Source: JAPLDP01 sp964628285 (lineage in GTDB: Bacteria > Bacteroidota > Bacteroidia > Bacteroidales > JAGONC01). Taken from it: DNA of 64,000 bases. Positions within the stretch are counted from its first letter, which is position 1, and every line of letters begins with the position of its first letter. Shown here piece by piece: positions 17,361 to 25,883 of the stretch. The stretch covers positions 41,952 to 105,951 of the forward strand of contig CAZVNP010000004.1 in NCBI GenBank assembly GCA_964628285.1, given 5' to 3'. A program made the position numbers and the translations under genes. The notes under the pieces are model-generated. The model saw only the letters and a program-made list of their open reading frames with translations, had not been told where the DNA came from and did not search any database.

Positions 17361-19172
17361 ATGCTAAAACGTACTGTCAACTGCCAATCCCGCTTTCGTT
17401 CCGCCTGTGGCGGGATTCATCGGGGCAGGTTGCCAACTGCCAACTTTATTCTTTTCTCAGTCATCGCATTGGCCCTGACATCCGGCTTATGCGCCGGCAG
17501 AATTGACAAGCCGATTGAAAAATCTGACGCGTCAGGTCATAAGCAATCCATTCAATATACAAGACACAACGATCCCGATTCGGTTGTCCCGTTCCTTTTC
17601 GGTACAGTCATGGGATCGGTAGTTGACTATCCCACCTATGGACCAATTGAAGGCGCGTGGATTTATACAACTCCGGGGAATTACATAGCGACAAGCGATA
17701 TTCAGGGGCTTTTTATGATGGATTCTATTCCAATTGGAAAATATGATTTTTTCGCAAGTAGTTCAAATTATGAAAATAGTTATCAGATTAGCCCGAAATA
17801 TTGTCTTCAAATATTTGAAAACGATACATTAATTATTAATTTCATATTATATCCTGTTGGTGGCTGCATGCCTATTCCTTTCTTTGAGCCATGGGATGTG
17901 GGTTTTTATCCATATTGGTCATCCGATCCAATTGATGGAAATTGGCATTTAAATAATTTATCTGGGAATCCGGCACCATGTGCAGAATTTTATTGGTCAC
18001 CTACACTTGAAAATTATTCTCAGTCATTGGTTTTATGTCTTGGGAATGGCTGGGATTTTTCGTATGATACTTTATCCATTTCTTTTGATCTCTACTTATC
18101 CGACTATAGTTCAACCGGCAAGGAAAAGCTGACTGTTGAATTTCTTACGAAATATGGATGTGACACCATCTGGACTCCCCTGGCGGAATTTTACAATAAC
18201 GGAGATATCAATTGGAAACGTTGCCATGTGATTGTTCCCGGACACGATCCGCCATGGGAGAATATATCTTTTCGTTTGGTTGCCAGTGGAGAAGATAGCT
18301 ATGACATAAATAACTGGAATATCGATAATGTTTTTATTATATGGATAGCCCGGCTAAAGGGTATTGTGACCGATAGTTTAACCGGGTTACCCATTGAAAA
18401 TGCAAAAATAACCGTTGAGACTTATGATCCGGTTTGTTCCGGATCGGATGGTTCTTATATGGTAGTGGTTGGACAGGATGGGTATCATGTTACGTGTGAG
18501 GCTGAAGGATATTATGCTAGCGAAGAATATCTGTCTATTGATGATATTACGACATGGGATGTTAGCTTAGTTCCCCAAATGCCCGAAATGAACGTCACAC
18601 CTCAAACGGTCACAAAGTATCTGGATCCTGGTGATTCATGCTCCGAACCACTTGTCATCCGCAATGACGGTTACGGATGGCTGACATGGCACGCTGCCAT
18701 TGAGGCGGATCAGGCATTAACCGGAGCCGAAGACTCATGGATAAAGCTAAGTGATACAACCGGATCCATTGATTCATACAGCTTCCAGGAGATATCATTG
18801 TTTCTGGATGCACAAAATACCGGATCAGGATCCCATCACGCTGATATCATCTTCACTTCAGAACCGGATGTCGGCAACGATACCGTGCATGTCGATCTCA
18901 ATGTGGGATATGTTTCGGTTCAGGAAAAAGAATCCGGTAACCTTGTTTCTATCTATCCCAATCCCACACACGATAGGATTAATATTGAGCTGAATGGAAA
19001 TTTCATTTCCCTGACTATCTTTTCCAAAAATGGTGAACAGGTATATTATATGAGCAATTTGTCCAATAGTCAGCGTTTGACTGTGGACGTATCATCTTAT
19101 AACCCTGGTATTTATGTGATTCAACTGATGAATGACATCGATGTCATTTGTAGAAGGGTGATTATTTTTTAA
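17361..19172 (+). CDS. T9SS cargo with carboxypeptidase-regulatory-like repeats
   Basis: The 603-residue protein ends in a T9SS type A sorting domain (VSIYPNPTHDRINIE, then SSYNPGIYVIQLM). Two regions, about residues 75-140 (GTVMGSVVDYPTYGPIEGAW) and 335-395 (LKGIVTDSLTGLPIENAKI), are carboxypeptidase-regulatory/CnaB-like beta sandwiches. Between them lies a jelly-roll-like region. After about 400 comes a stretch common in surface proteins (MNVTPQTVTKYLDPGDS). The signal peptide core ILFSVIALALTSGLCAG begins only at residue 31. The preceding residues are encoded by a repeat element (17376-17444), so the N-terminus looks rebuilt. Likely a cell-surface protein of unknown activity. Confidence 0.85.
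   Translation: MLKRTVNCQSRFRSACGGIHRGRLPTANFILFSVIALALTSGLCAGRIDKPIEKSDASGHKQSIQYTRHNDPDSVVPFLFGTVMGSVVDYPTYGPIEGAWIYTTPGNYIATSDIQGLFMMDSIPIGKYDFFASSSNYENSYQISPKYCLQIFENDTLIINFILYPVGGCMPIPFFEPWDVGFYPYWSSDPIDGNWHLNNLSGNPAPCAEFYWSPTLENYSQSLVLCLGNGWDFSYDTLSISFDLYLSDYSSTGKEKLTVEFLTKYGCDTIWTPLAEFYNNGDINWKRCHVIVPGHDPPWENISFRLVASGEDSYDINNWNIDNVFIIWIARLKGIVTDSLTGLPIENAKITVETYDPVCSGSDGSYMVVVGQDGYHVTCEAEGYYASEEYLSIDDITTWDVSLVPQMPEMNVTPQTVTKYLDPGDSCSEPLVIRNDGYGWLTWHAAIEADQALTGAEDSWIKLSDTTGSIDSYSFQEISLFLDAQNTGSGSHHADIIFTSEPDVGNDTVHVDLNVGYVSVQEKESGNLVSIYPNPTHDRINIELNGNFISLTIFSKNGEQVYYMSNLSNSQRLTVDVSSYNPGIYVIQLMNDIDVICRRVIIF
17376..17444. repeat. Repeat element with GC palindrome inside the 5' coding region
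   Basis: Heptamer-like words (ctgccaa, ttgccaactgccaac) flank the palindrome CCGCC-TGT-GGCGG at 17401-17413. Similar GC palindromes beside heptamers occur near 42423, 59050 and 61039, all intergenic. Here the element is read in frame as part of the N-terminus of the T9SS cargo. Confidence 0.65.
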
Positions 19173-19194
19173 ATTGGCAGTTGGCAATTGGCAG
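19173..19194. repeat. Short heptamer tract (ttggcag/ttggcaa)
   Basis: Three units of ttggcag/ttggcaa begin at the base after the TAA of the T9SS cargo gene. It is another case of a repeat placed directly on a stop codon. Confidence 0.6.
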
Positions 19195-19221
19195 TATAAA
19201 ATTGATAGTCGCTAATAAGAG

Positions 19222-19368
19222 TGAGGTCGTGTCAAAAGGGAATTTTTTATGTTCCCACAGATTTACACAGATAGTTATAAAGTATTGATCCATAATTAAT
19301 TAATATTTTTTATAAATCTGGTTTAATCAGTGGAATCTTTGAGAAATTTAACTTTTGATACAACCTCA
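19222..19368. mobile_element. MITE-like element 1 (non-coding, terminal inverted repeats)
   Basis: Left end TGAGGTCGTGTCAAAA and right end TTTTGATACAACCTCA are inverted repeats matching at 14 of 16 positions. The 115-base AT-rich interior has no ORF and contains words such as cacagatttacacagat and a mirrored aaatctggtttaatcag. A second element with related ends is at 35965-36123. No transposase is present in the window, so a non-autonomous element is inferred. No clear target duplication is visible. Confidence 0.6.
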
Positions 19369-19441
19369 TATAAATAACATCTATATCATTAATCTTAAAA
19401 TCATTAGAATTTATTATTTTTGATATTTAAAATTTTTTGAT

Positions 19442-19743
19442 GTGGTATCTTTCAAGCATCTTATAACTTTCACAGTGTTGATTATCTTTAGTTTTAAAGG
19501 ATATGCCCAGTCTTTTCTGACAACTATCAATACCGCAGAAGATGATTTTTCATCTTCTGCAGTTGAACTTCGGGCAGGAGGCTATCTGCTTGTTATTTCC
19601 AGGGGAGTGGGGGCAATCCCTATTACGATTATAGTTATATGGACATCATTTATAAGCTTGACACTGACGGCGCCATTACCGATTCACTGATCATGGATGA
19701 AAGTGATTATTACTATGTTCAGACCCCACAAATAATACATTAA
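19442..19743 (+). pseudogene. Truncated, frameshifted secreted-protein fragment
   Basis: The fragment starts at GTG 19442 with a signal peptide (FKHLITFTVLIIFSFKGYAQ) and continues TTINTAEDDFSSSAVELRAGGYLLVISRG. Around 19610 the likely reading shifts by one frame and continues YYDYSYMDIIYKLDTDGAITDSLIMDESDYYY to TAA at 19743. Together the two frames look like the first about 100 residues of a larger Bacteroidetes surface protein; the rest is absent. A TATTTTTG -7-like element is at 19415-19422, 20 bases upstream. A gene remnant fits best, although a sequencing indel could explain the frameshift alone. Confidence 0.6.
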
Positions 19744-19784
19744 AATGGTTAGAAAGTGGATTAAGGAGTGATCTCCCGGCCCAA

Positions 19785-21035
19785 TCACTTGATGATCTTA
19801 TCCAGTACCGGCCTCGCCCCGTCTTTATGGACCATGACCGTCAGCATTTTCAGCTTCACATAATCCTGCCGCATGAAGCGGTAGCCTTTGTTGGGCCCGT
19901 CGTAGGCGTTGCTGCTCGAGTCTTTGATGAGGAACCAGTACACGCCGTCCTTGACGAGGTATCCCACGATGTGTATGCAGTGGTCGTCGGTGGTTGACTC
20001 ATTGGCTATGCGCATTTGTCTTGAATACTCGTCGATATAGTCGGCCGGGATGTCGAAGGTGGGTATGATGCCGATCTCCTCGCGCGCCAGGTACCCCGGC
20101 TCCGACACGTCGCCGCAGTTGCACACGGTGTACCCTTTGGAGAGAGCATTGGTGATGACGGTGAAGAAATCATCGAGTGAAACGTTATAGTAATCTTTCG
20201 AGTGCCACCAGTTGTCAGGTTCCTCCAGCTCACCTTTTTGGTTGTAAGGCAGCGCCATTGTCGACATGAAGTTGTAGTAGTCGTTCAGGTTGAGCTTCAG
20301 CGCATCCGTCAGGAACGATCCCGGCGTGTATTCCTTACCCTGCCAGGTGAATTTCTGCGGCGGCTCACCCATGTAACTCCTCAGGATAAACTGTATGGTC
20401 TCGATGACAATTTTTTCGTTCCATGCATTGGTCTCTTTGATGTTCTTCAGATAATTTTCCATCTCCTTCATCATATCACGATGGTCATAGAAAGGCTGCT
20501 CCGCGGGCTTGCCGGGGTAAGCCTCCAGCGGCACGGCGCCGTACATCTTCATCATCCTGACCACGGCGTTGGCCTCGGAGCCCTCGGCAAAGCGCAGGTC
20601 ACCCTTGTTTTTCACAAAGGCCCGCGCACGCTCCACATATTCCCAGTAGACGGTATACATCTCCGACAGCTTCACTTCGATACCGTTAAGCCGTTTGGCT
20701 TCCGACTCAAAGAACGAGGTGGCGGAGAAACACCAGCAGGTGCCCGTGACACCTTGCGACACAGGGGCATTATGCCAGTACTGCGTATAATCCTTAATGT
20801 CGGTCGGAAACGTGTACCGGCTCACATCGACGGTGAAATAGGTCGGCGTGGTGACGGGATGCAGTTTTTTATTGTATTCTTCGAGATCTTTCAGAATGGT
20901 ATTCTGAAAAAAACCGGGCTGTTTCTCCCGGTACAGGCCCTTATCCCTCACCGGCGTCACCTGAGCGCTCGTTAAGAAAATGTTAAAGATGAGGAGAAGG
21001 CTGAACAATGGGTAGCATTTCCTGTTCATAAACAT
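19785..21035 (-). CDS. Secreted C1-family (papain/PepC-like) cysteine peptidase
   Basis: The 416-residue protein has an N-terminal signal peptide (PLFSLLLIFNIFLTSAQ). The catalytic region is APVSQGVTGTCWCFSATSFF, in which the Gln of the oxyanion hole and the nucleophile C100 align with papain's Gln19 and Cys25. The His region is DDHCIHIVGYLVKDGVYWFL and the Asn region KDSSSNAYDG, which completes the triad. Insertions of the aminopeptidase C/bleomycin-hydrolase type are present (for example SEMYTVYWEYVERARAFV). It is probably exported to the periplasm or surface and degrades peptides. It is divergent from the small repeat protein at 21066, with 30 bases between start codons. Confidence 0.9.
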   Translation of the reverse strand: MFMNRKCYPLFSLLLIFNIFLTSAQVTPVRDKGLYREKQPGFFQNTILKDLEEYNKKLHPVTTPTYFTVDVSRYTFPTDIKDYTQYWHNAPVSQGVTGTCWCFSATSFFESEAKRLNGIEVKLSEMYTVYWEYVERARAFVKNKGDLRFAEGSEANAVVRMMKMYGAVPLEAYPGKPAEQPFYDHRDMMKEMENYLKNIKETNAWNEKIVIETIQFILRSYMGEPPQKFTWQGKEYTPGSFLTDALKLNLNDYYNFMSTMALPYNQKGELEEPDNWWHSKDYYNVSLDDFFTVITNALSKGYTVCNCGDVSEPGYLAREEIGIIPTFDIPADYIDEYSRQMRIANESTTDDHCIHIVGYLVKDGVYWFLIKDSSSNAYDGPNKGYRFMRQDYVKLKMLTVMVHKDGARPVLDKIIK

Positions 21036-21065
21036 AAGTTTTTAAACCTTAAAAGTATTAAAATT

Positions 21066-21476
21066 ATGAAACCAAATATCGTTTTTTTATTTCTGCTGTT
21101 TTCAATATGCTTTTTCGGTCTTTTGTATGCCGGGGAAAACAATCTGCCGGAGTCCGCAACGACCGGTGGTGCTGTCACGAATGATTCAAGCCGGATGATG
21201 GAAAGTTCTGCGTCGATCGGCCGGGAGCTCAGTCTGTATAAGTTCAATTTAAAGGAAGAAGCTTACATCGATGACATTCCGTTTGACACGAAAGAGATAG
21301 CGGTGAAAGCGTCTGTACCGGCAGAACATTTTCAACTGTTCAGGCCTATCCTGAAACTGAGGGATGAGCCGTACATTGATGATATACCGTTTGACACAAA
21401 AGCCGTTGTTGAAGAGTATTGTGTGCCGGTGCTGGAAAATGGGATCTATTATTATAGTTGCACGGTTATGAATTAA
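21066..21476 (+). CDS. Small secreted protein with two YIDDIPFDTK repeats
   Basis: The 136-residue protein has a signal peptide (IVFLFLLFSICFFGLLYAG). Two copies of a short motif, EAYIDDIPFDTKEIAVKA near residue 63 and EPYIDDIPFDTKAVVEEY near residue 100, are its main feature. No enzyme motif is seen. The motif recalls short exported Bacteroidetes proteins of unknown function. It is followed by a strong terminator, so it is a single-gene unit, divergent from the C1 peptidase. A shared promoter region of 30 bases would allow co-regulation with the peptidase, which is speculative. Confidence 0.75.
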   Translation: MKPNIVFLFLLFSICFFGLLYAGENNLPESATTGGAVTNDSSRMMESSASIGRELSLYKFNLKEEAYIDDIPFDTKEIAVKASVPAEHFQLFRPILKLRDEPYIDDIPFDTKAVVEEYCVPVLENGIYYYSCTVMN

Positions 21477-21490
21477 AAAATTACAACAAT

Positions 21491-21530
21491 AAGGGACTCC
21501 ATCCCGGAAATTACCGGGATGGAGTCCCTT
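21491..21530. terminator. Strong palindromic terminator
   Basis: A perfect 17-base-pair stem (AAGGGACTCCATCCCGG) closes a 6-base loop. It lies 14 bases after the stop of the small repeat protein. Its A/T-bounded ends would allow termination on either strand, but only the plus-strand gene needs it here. Confidence 0.8.
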
Positions 21531-21595
21531 ATCATCGCTCTGAGTTCCCATCTTTATAAAATTCTGACTACTTTTATATCCTTAAAACTCGACGC

Positions 21596-24500
21596 ATGAG
21601 TCTGCTGGTATACCGTTCCTCTGCGGGATCGGGCAAGACATTCACGCTCGTCAGGGAATATCTGAAGATCGTTCTTAAAGAGCCTCTCCTGTTCCGGTCC
21701 GTGCTGGCCATCACCTTCACCAACAAGTCGGCCAACGAGATGAAGGAACGCATCATTCTTTACCTGACACAACTCGCCGATCCCGGTCATCATCAGGACA
21801 GCATCGCCGTCAGGCATATGTTACCCGATCTGCAATCCGGGACAGGCTTGTCGCAGGACGCCGTCGTACAACGTGCCGGCGAGGTGCTGGCACTCATCCT
21901 GCATCATTACTCCGACTTTGCCATCATGACCATCGACAGCTTTGTGTACCGCATCATCCGCACCTTTGCCCATGACATGCACCTGCCGCATGATTTCGAT
22001 GTGGAGCTTGACACCGAGAGCATGATACGCAAAGCCATCGACCTGTTGCTGAGCCAGGCAGGCAATAATGCCGCTCTGACGCGTGTGCTGGTCAATTTCA
22101 TCGAGTCGAAAGCCAATGACGAGGAGAACTGGCAGATCGAAGGCGATCTGCAGCGTTTCGCCGAGACCATGTTGAAAGAGGAGGCCATGACCTACCTCGA
22201 GAAAATCAAAGACCTGACGCTGGAGGATTTCTTCGGCATCAGCCGGACGCTGGCGGAGCACATCAAAAAATTCGAGAACACTCTTTACGCCATCGCCACC
22301 GAGGCTCTGGCGCTGGTCGATGAACGGGGCATACGCCGTGCCGCTTTTTATTATCCCAACCAGGGCCTGATGAAATATTTCGAGTATCTCGCCGACAGAC
22401 GTTACGACAAGCTGATCCCCAACACGCGGGTGCTCGACACGGTTGACAACAACAAATGGTACGGCAGTGCCGCCACGACTGCCGAGCAGCTAGCCATCGA
22501 CGGCGTGAAGGCACCGCTGACCGATGCTTTTAACAGGATCAGAGTCATAGCTGAGAAACAGTATCCCCATTATGCCCTCTTTGCCCTTCTCTATGGAAAT
22601 ATTTACCCCATAGCCCTGCTCAACGAGATCGGCAAAGTGATGGCCGAGCTGAAGAGCCGCAACCGGTTTATCCACATCTCCGACTTTAACAGGCACATCG
22701 CCGCCGCCATCGTCAACGAGCCGGTGCCTTTCATCTATGAGCGCCTGGGCGACCGTTTCCATCATTTTCTCATCGACGAGTTTCAGGATACTTCAGTGCT
22801 GCAATGGCACAACCTGCTGCCGCTCATACACAATTCACTTGCCTTCGGCAGCTTCAACATGCTGGTCGGCGACGGCAAGCAGGCCATTTACCGCTGGCGT
22901 AACGGTGAGGTGGAGCAATTTGCCATGCTGCCCCGCATCTTCAGGAAAGAGGATAACCCGGCCTTAGACGAGGTGGAGAAAAGCCTCACACAGCATCATA
23001 AAGAGCATCATCTGGAGACCAACTACCGCTCCAAAGCCGGCATCGTCGACTTCAACAATGATTTCTTTGAAGAGATCAGTACCCTTCTCTCGGGCACCAC
23101 GGAAAAGATATACGAACACCTGCGCCAGACACGCACAGGCGACCGTACGGGAGGCTTTGTGCATCTGGAGTTTTATGATAACCGGCTGACGGACGAAAGC
23201 CCCGGCGATTACAACTGCCGGCGTGTCAAAGAGATCATAGGTGAATTGGAAGACGACGGCTTCCACCGGAGCGATATCGCCATTCTGTGCCGCACCAACG
23301 AGAACGCCAGCGAGCTGGCTCGTTTCCTGCTGGGCGAGAACATTGATGTGATCTCCTATGAGTCGCTGCTGCTGAAAAATTCACCCGATGTCCGGTTCAT
23401 CATCGCCTTTATCACCTATCTCTTACAGCCTACGGCCATCGGCGGGATGGACATCGTCAATTATTTGCGTGTCAACAATCTGGTATTTGACCTGGACATG
23501 AGAAGCTATCTCGTCCGTGATGAGCAGGAGAGCACGGATCGAATCTATGATCCCGGGCGGCTTTACCGTTTCCTGAATGACAACGGTTTTAGTGTGTCGG
23601 TCACGGCTCTTCTGAAATTTCCTGTCTATGACCTCAACGAGGAGGTGATACGCCTTTTTCATATCAACAGGGACATCAACCCATACCTTCAGTTTTACCT
23701 CGATGCTGTTTTAAAGTATGCTGTCAGCGTCAGTTCCGGCATCGCTGAGTTCCTTGACTGGTGGGAGGAGAAGAAAGATAACCTCTCCATCCTGATCCCT
23801 GAGGGCTCCGAAGCCGTGCGTATCATGACCATACACAAGTCCAAAGGGCTGGAGTTCCCTGTGGTCATTTACCCTTATGCCAACGAGAAGCTCAGGATCA
23901 CCCGGCGGCATCTGTGGGTGGAACTGGAAGAGGAGAAGCTGCCGGCGTTGAAAGCCGCCCTGCTGCCTGTCAATGCGCAGATGAAAGAGACGGTCTTCGC
24001 TCCTTTGTATGAGGAGGAGCATGACAAATCGATGCTTGACCTGGTCAATATCCTTTATGTGGCGATGACACGCCCCGTCGACCGGTTGTATGTGATCTCT
24101 TCGCGGCCGGGTGAGGATTTTAAAGAGACCAGGTCCGTGCCTCAGCTTCTGTGTCATTACCTGCGTGCCAGGGGCCTGTGGACGGAAGACAGGAATATCT
24201 ATACATTCGGTGACAAAATAGCCTATAAGCCGGATAAAGAACGAAAGAAAAAGGAAAGCTTTGTTTTAAAACACCCGGTCTCCAATGCCTGGACCCGTCG
24301 TATCATCCTCAGTGCCGGAGCACCGGAGGTGTGGGATGTGGAGGACCCTGACAGGAACAGGCGTTGGGGCAACCTCATCCATGCCGTGCTGGCACGCATC
24401 ACATCCGAAGATGACATCGGCGAGGTCATCGCCGGTTTTGAAAACAGCGGGGTAATCGCTCCGGAACAGGAAGAGGAACTGACGGCAGTGATCACTGATC

Positions 24501-24784
24501 TCATCCGCCTGCCGGCGCTCAGACCATATTTTAAAGCCGGCATTACCGTGCGGACCGAATCGGAAATATTGCTGCCCGACGGACAGTCGTACCGTCCTGA
24601 CAGGGTGGTCATTAACGGGAAAGAGGCCGTGGTCATGGATTACAAAACCGGCAAACCCGACGAGAAACATCAGGCCCAGCTGCGGAATTATGGCAAGATC
24701 ATGGAGCAGATGGGCTATGGACCGGTAAAAATGCTCCTCCTGTATATCGATCAGGCGGAGAAGATCGTTGAAGTGACACCCTGA
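21596..24784 (+). CDS. AddA-like UvrD helicase / RecB-type nuclease
   Basis: The 1062-residue protein joins an SF1 UvrD/RecB helicase to a C-terminal PD-(D/E)XK nuclease. Visible helicase motifs: Walker A SSAGSGKTFTLV (motif I), AITFTNKSANEMKERI (Ia), FLIDEFQDTSVLQW (II), VGDGKQAIYRWRNGE (III), TNYRSKAGIVDFNN (IV), and TIHKSKGLEFPVVI and LYVAMTRPVDRLYV (V/VI). Nuclease residues lie in YRPDRVV and VVMDYKTGKPDEKHQAQL. This is the AddA layout of Bacteroidetes double-strand-break repair. The partner AddB is not in this window. It is followed after 37 bases by mnmH on the same strand, but no functional link to selenium is expected. Confidence 0.92.
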   Translation: MSLLVYRSSAGSGKTFTLVREYLKIVLKEPLLFRSVLAITFTNKSANEMKERIILYLTQLADPGHHQDSIAVRHMLPDLQSGTGLSQDAVVQRAGEVLALILHHYSDFAIMTIDSFVYRIIRTFAHDMHLPHDFDVELDTESMIRKAIDLLLSQAGNNAALTRVLVNFIESKANDEENWQIEGDLQRFAETMLKEEAMTYLEKIKDLTLEDFFGISRTLAEHIKKFENTLYAIATEALALVDERGIRRAAFYYPNQGLMKYFEYLADRRYDKLIPNTRVLDTVDNNKWYGSAATTAEQLAIDGVKAPLTDAFNRIRVIAEKQYPHYALFALLYGNIYPIALLNEIGKVMAELKSRNRFIHISDFNRHIAAAIVNEPVPFIYERLGDRFHHFLIDEFQDTSVLQWHNLLPLIHNSLAFGSFNMLVGDGKQAIYRWRNGEVEQFAMLPRIFRKEDNPALDEVEKSLTQHHKEHHLETNYRSKAGIVDFNNDFFEEISTLLSGTTEKIYEHLRQTRTGDRTGGFVHLEFYDNRLTDESPGDYNCRRVKEIIGELEDDGFHRSDIAILCRTNENASELARFLLGENIDVISYESLLLKNSPDVRFIIAFITYLLQPTAIGGMDIVNYLRVNNLVFDLDMRSYLVRDEQESTDRIYDPGRLYRFLNDNGFSVSVTALLKFPVYDLNEEVIRLFHINRDINPYLQFYLDAVLKYAVSVSSGIAEFLDWWEEKKDNLSILIPEGSEAVRIMTIHKSKGLEFPVVIYPYANEKLRITRRHLWVELEEEKLPALKAALLPVNAQMKETVFAPLYEEEHDKSMLDLVNILYVAMTRPVDRLYVISSRPGEDFKETRSVPQLLCHYLRARGLWTEDRNIYTFGDKIAYKPDKERKKKESFVLKHPVSNAWTRRIILSAGAPEVWDVEDPDRNRRWGNLIHAVLARITSEDDIGEVIAGFENSGVIAPEQEEELTAVITDLIRLPALRPYFKAGITVRTESEILLPDGQSYRPDRVVINGKEAVVMDYKTGKPDEKHQAQLRNYGKIMEQMGYGPVKMLLLYIDQAEKIVEVTP

Positions 24785-24821
24785 ACAGCATTTTCAGGGG
24801 ATGACATTATCTTAACGCGTG

Positions 24822-25853
24822 ATGGTCAGATATGAGGACATAGAAACAGTGGCGGAGCACCTTGAGCATGTGCCCGTGGTGGATGTGCGTTCTCCTTCAG
24901 AGTATGCGAGGGGGCATGTCAGCGGGGCATTTAACCTTCCTTTGTTCGATGACGAGGAGAGGGCATTGGTGGGGACGATGTACCACCGGTCGGGGCGTGA
25001 TGCGTCGGTCATCACGGGTCTCGATCTTGCCGGTCCGCAGCTTTCCGACAAGGTGCGGCAGGCGCGACGGCTGGTCCCCGGCGGTGAGATGATACTGTAT
25101 TGCTGGCGCGGCGGCATGCGCAGCGCCGCCATGGCCTGGCTCTTCGACATGGCCGGCTTCAGGACAACGGTTGTCAACGGTGGTTATAAAGCATACAGAC
25201 GCTTTGTGCGGCAGTCCTTTGAAGTACCGTCAGCACTGGTCATCATCGGCGGCATGACGGGCAGCGGTAAAACGGCCGTGCTGCACGCCCTGAAGGAGAG
25301 GGGTGAGCAGGTCATTGATCTGGAAGAGCTGGCATGTCACAAGGGCTCGGCCTTTGGCGCCCTGGGACAACGACACCAGCCGCCAAACGAGCAGTTTGAG
25401 AACGATCTCTCCGCACAGTGGCGGCGGATGGACCGCAGCAGGCCCGTATGGATGGAGGATGAGAGCCAGACGATAGGCTTCAACAGGATACCTGAGGCCC
25501 TGTTCAGTCAGATGACACGCAGCCCGCTGATCCTCATGCGGGTGAGCCGTGACGCCAGGATACGGCGGCTGAGCAGTGAATATGCCGCTTTCAATCCACA
25601 GCTGCTGCGTGAGGCCGTGACACGCATCACCAAACGGCTGGGAGGACTGAACACCCGCAAGGCTCTCGAAGCCATTGAAAAGGATGATTTCGCCAAAGCC
25701 ATAGAGATTGTCCTGGCATACTATGACAAGACCTATTCCCACAGCCTCGCTATCCGTGACAGCCAGCCGTTGTGGCAGGCGGAGCTGCAGGACGATGACC
25801 CCGCCGTCCACGCGGAGATGATCCTTGAATATTACCGTCACAGGATGTGCTGA
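24822..25853 (+). CDS. mnmH: tRNA 2-selenouridine synthase MnmH (SelU)
   Basis: The 343-residue protein has an N-terminal rhodanese domain and a C-terminal P-loop domain. The rhodanese part has VVDVRSPSEYARGHVSGAFN and the catalytic Cys94 in ILYCWRGGMRSAAMAW. The P-loop is GGMTGSGKTAVL. MnmH replaces sulfur by selenium at U34 of some tRNAs (mnm5s2U to mnm5se2U), via a geranylated intermediate, using selenophosphate. The gene directly downstream encodes the selenophosphate synthase, so the donor is made in the same operon. I prefer ATG 24822 to the GTG one codon earlier. Only the selenouridine branch is seen; no selA, selB or selC lies in the window. Confidence 0.95.
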   Translation: MVRYEDIETVAEHLEHVPVVDVRSPSEYARGHVSGAFNLPLFDDEERALVGTMYHRSGRDASVITGLDLAGPQLSDKVRQARRLVPGGEMILYCWRGGMRSAAMAWLFDMAGFRTTVVNGGYKAYRRFVRQSFEVPSALVIIGGMTGSGKTAVLHALKERGEQVIDLEELACHKGSAFGALGQRHQPPNEQFENDLSAQWRRMDRSRPVWMEDESQTIGFNRIPEALFSQMTRSPLILMRVSRDARIRRLSSEYAAFNPQLLREAVTRITKRLGGLNTRKALEAIEKDDFAKAIEIVLAYYDKTYSHSLAIRDSQPLWQAELQDDDPAVHAEMILEYYRHRMC

Positions 25854-25883
25854 CGGTTTGAAGGCTGCTAAACACAACATGTT

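Noticed and set aside
20202..20975. Plus-strand frame of 257 codons opposite the C1 peptidase
   Set aside because: The minus-strand protein has signal peptide and catalytic Cys/His/Asn motifs; the opposing frame is Arg/His/Val-rich without a recognisable fold.
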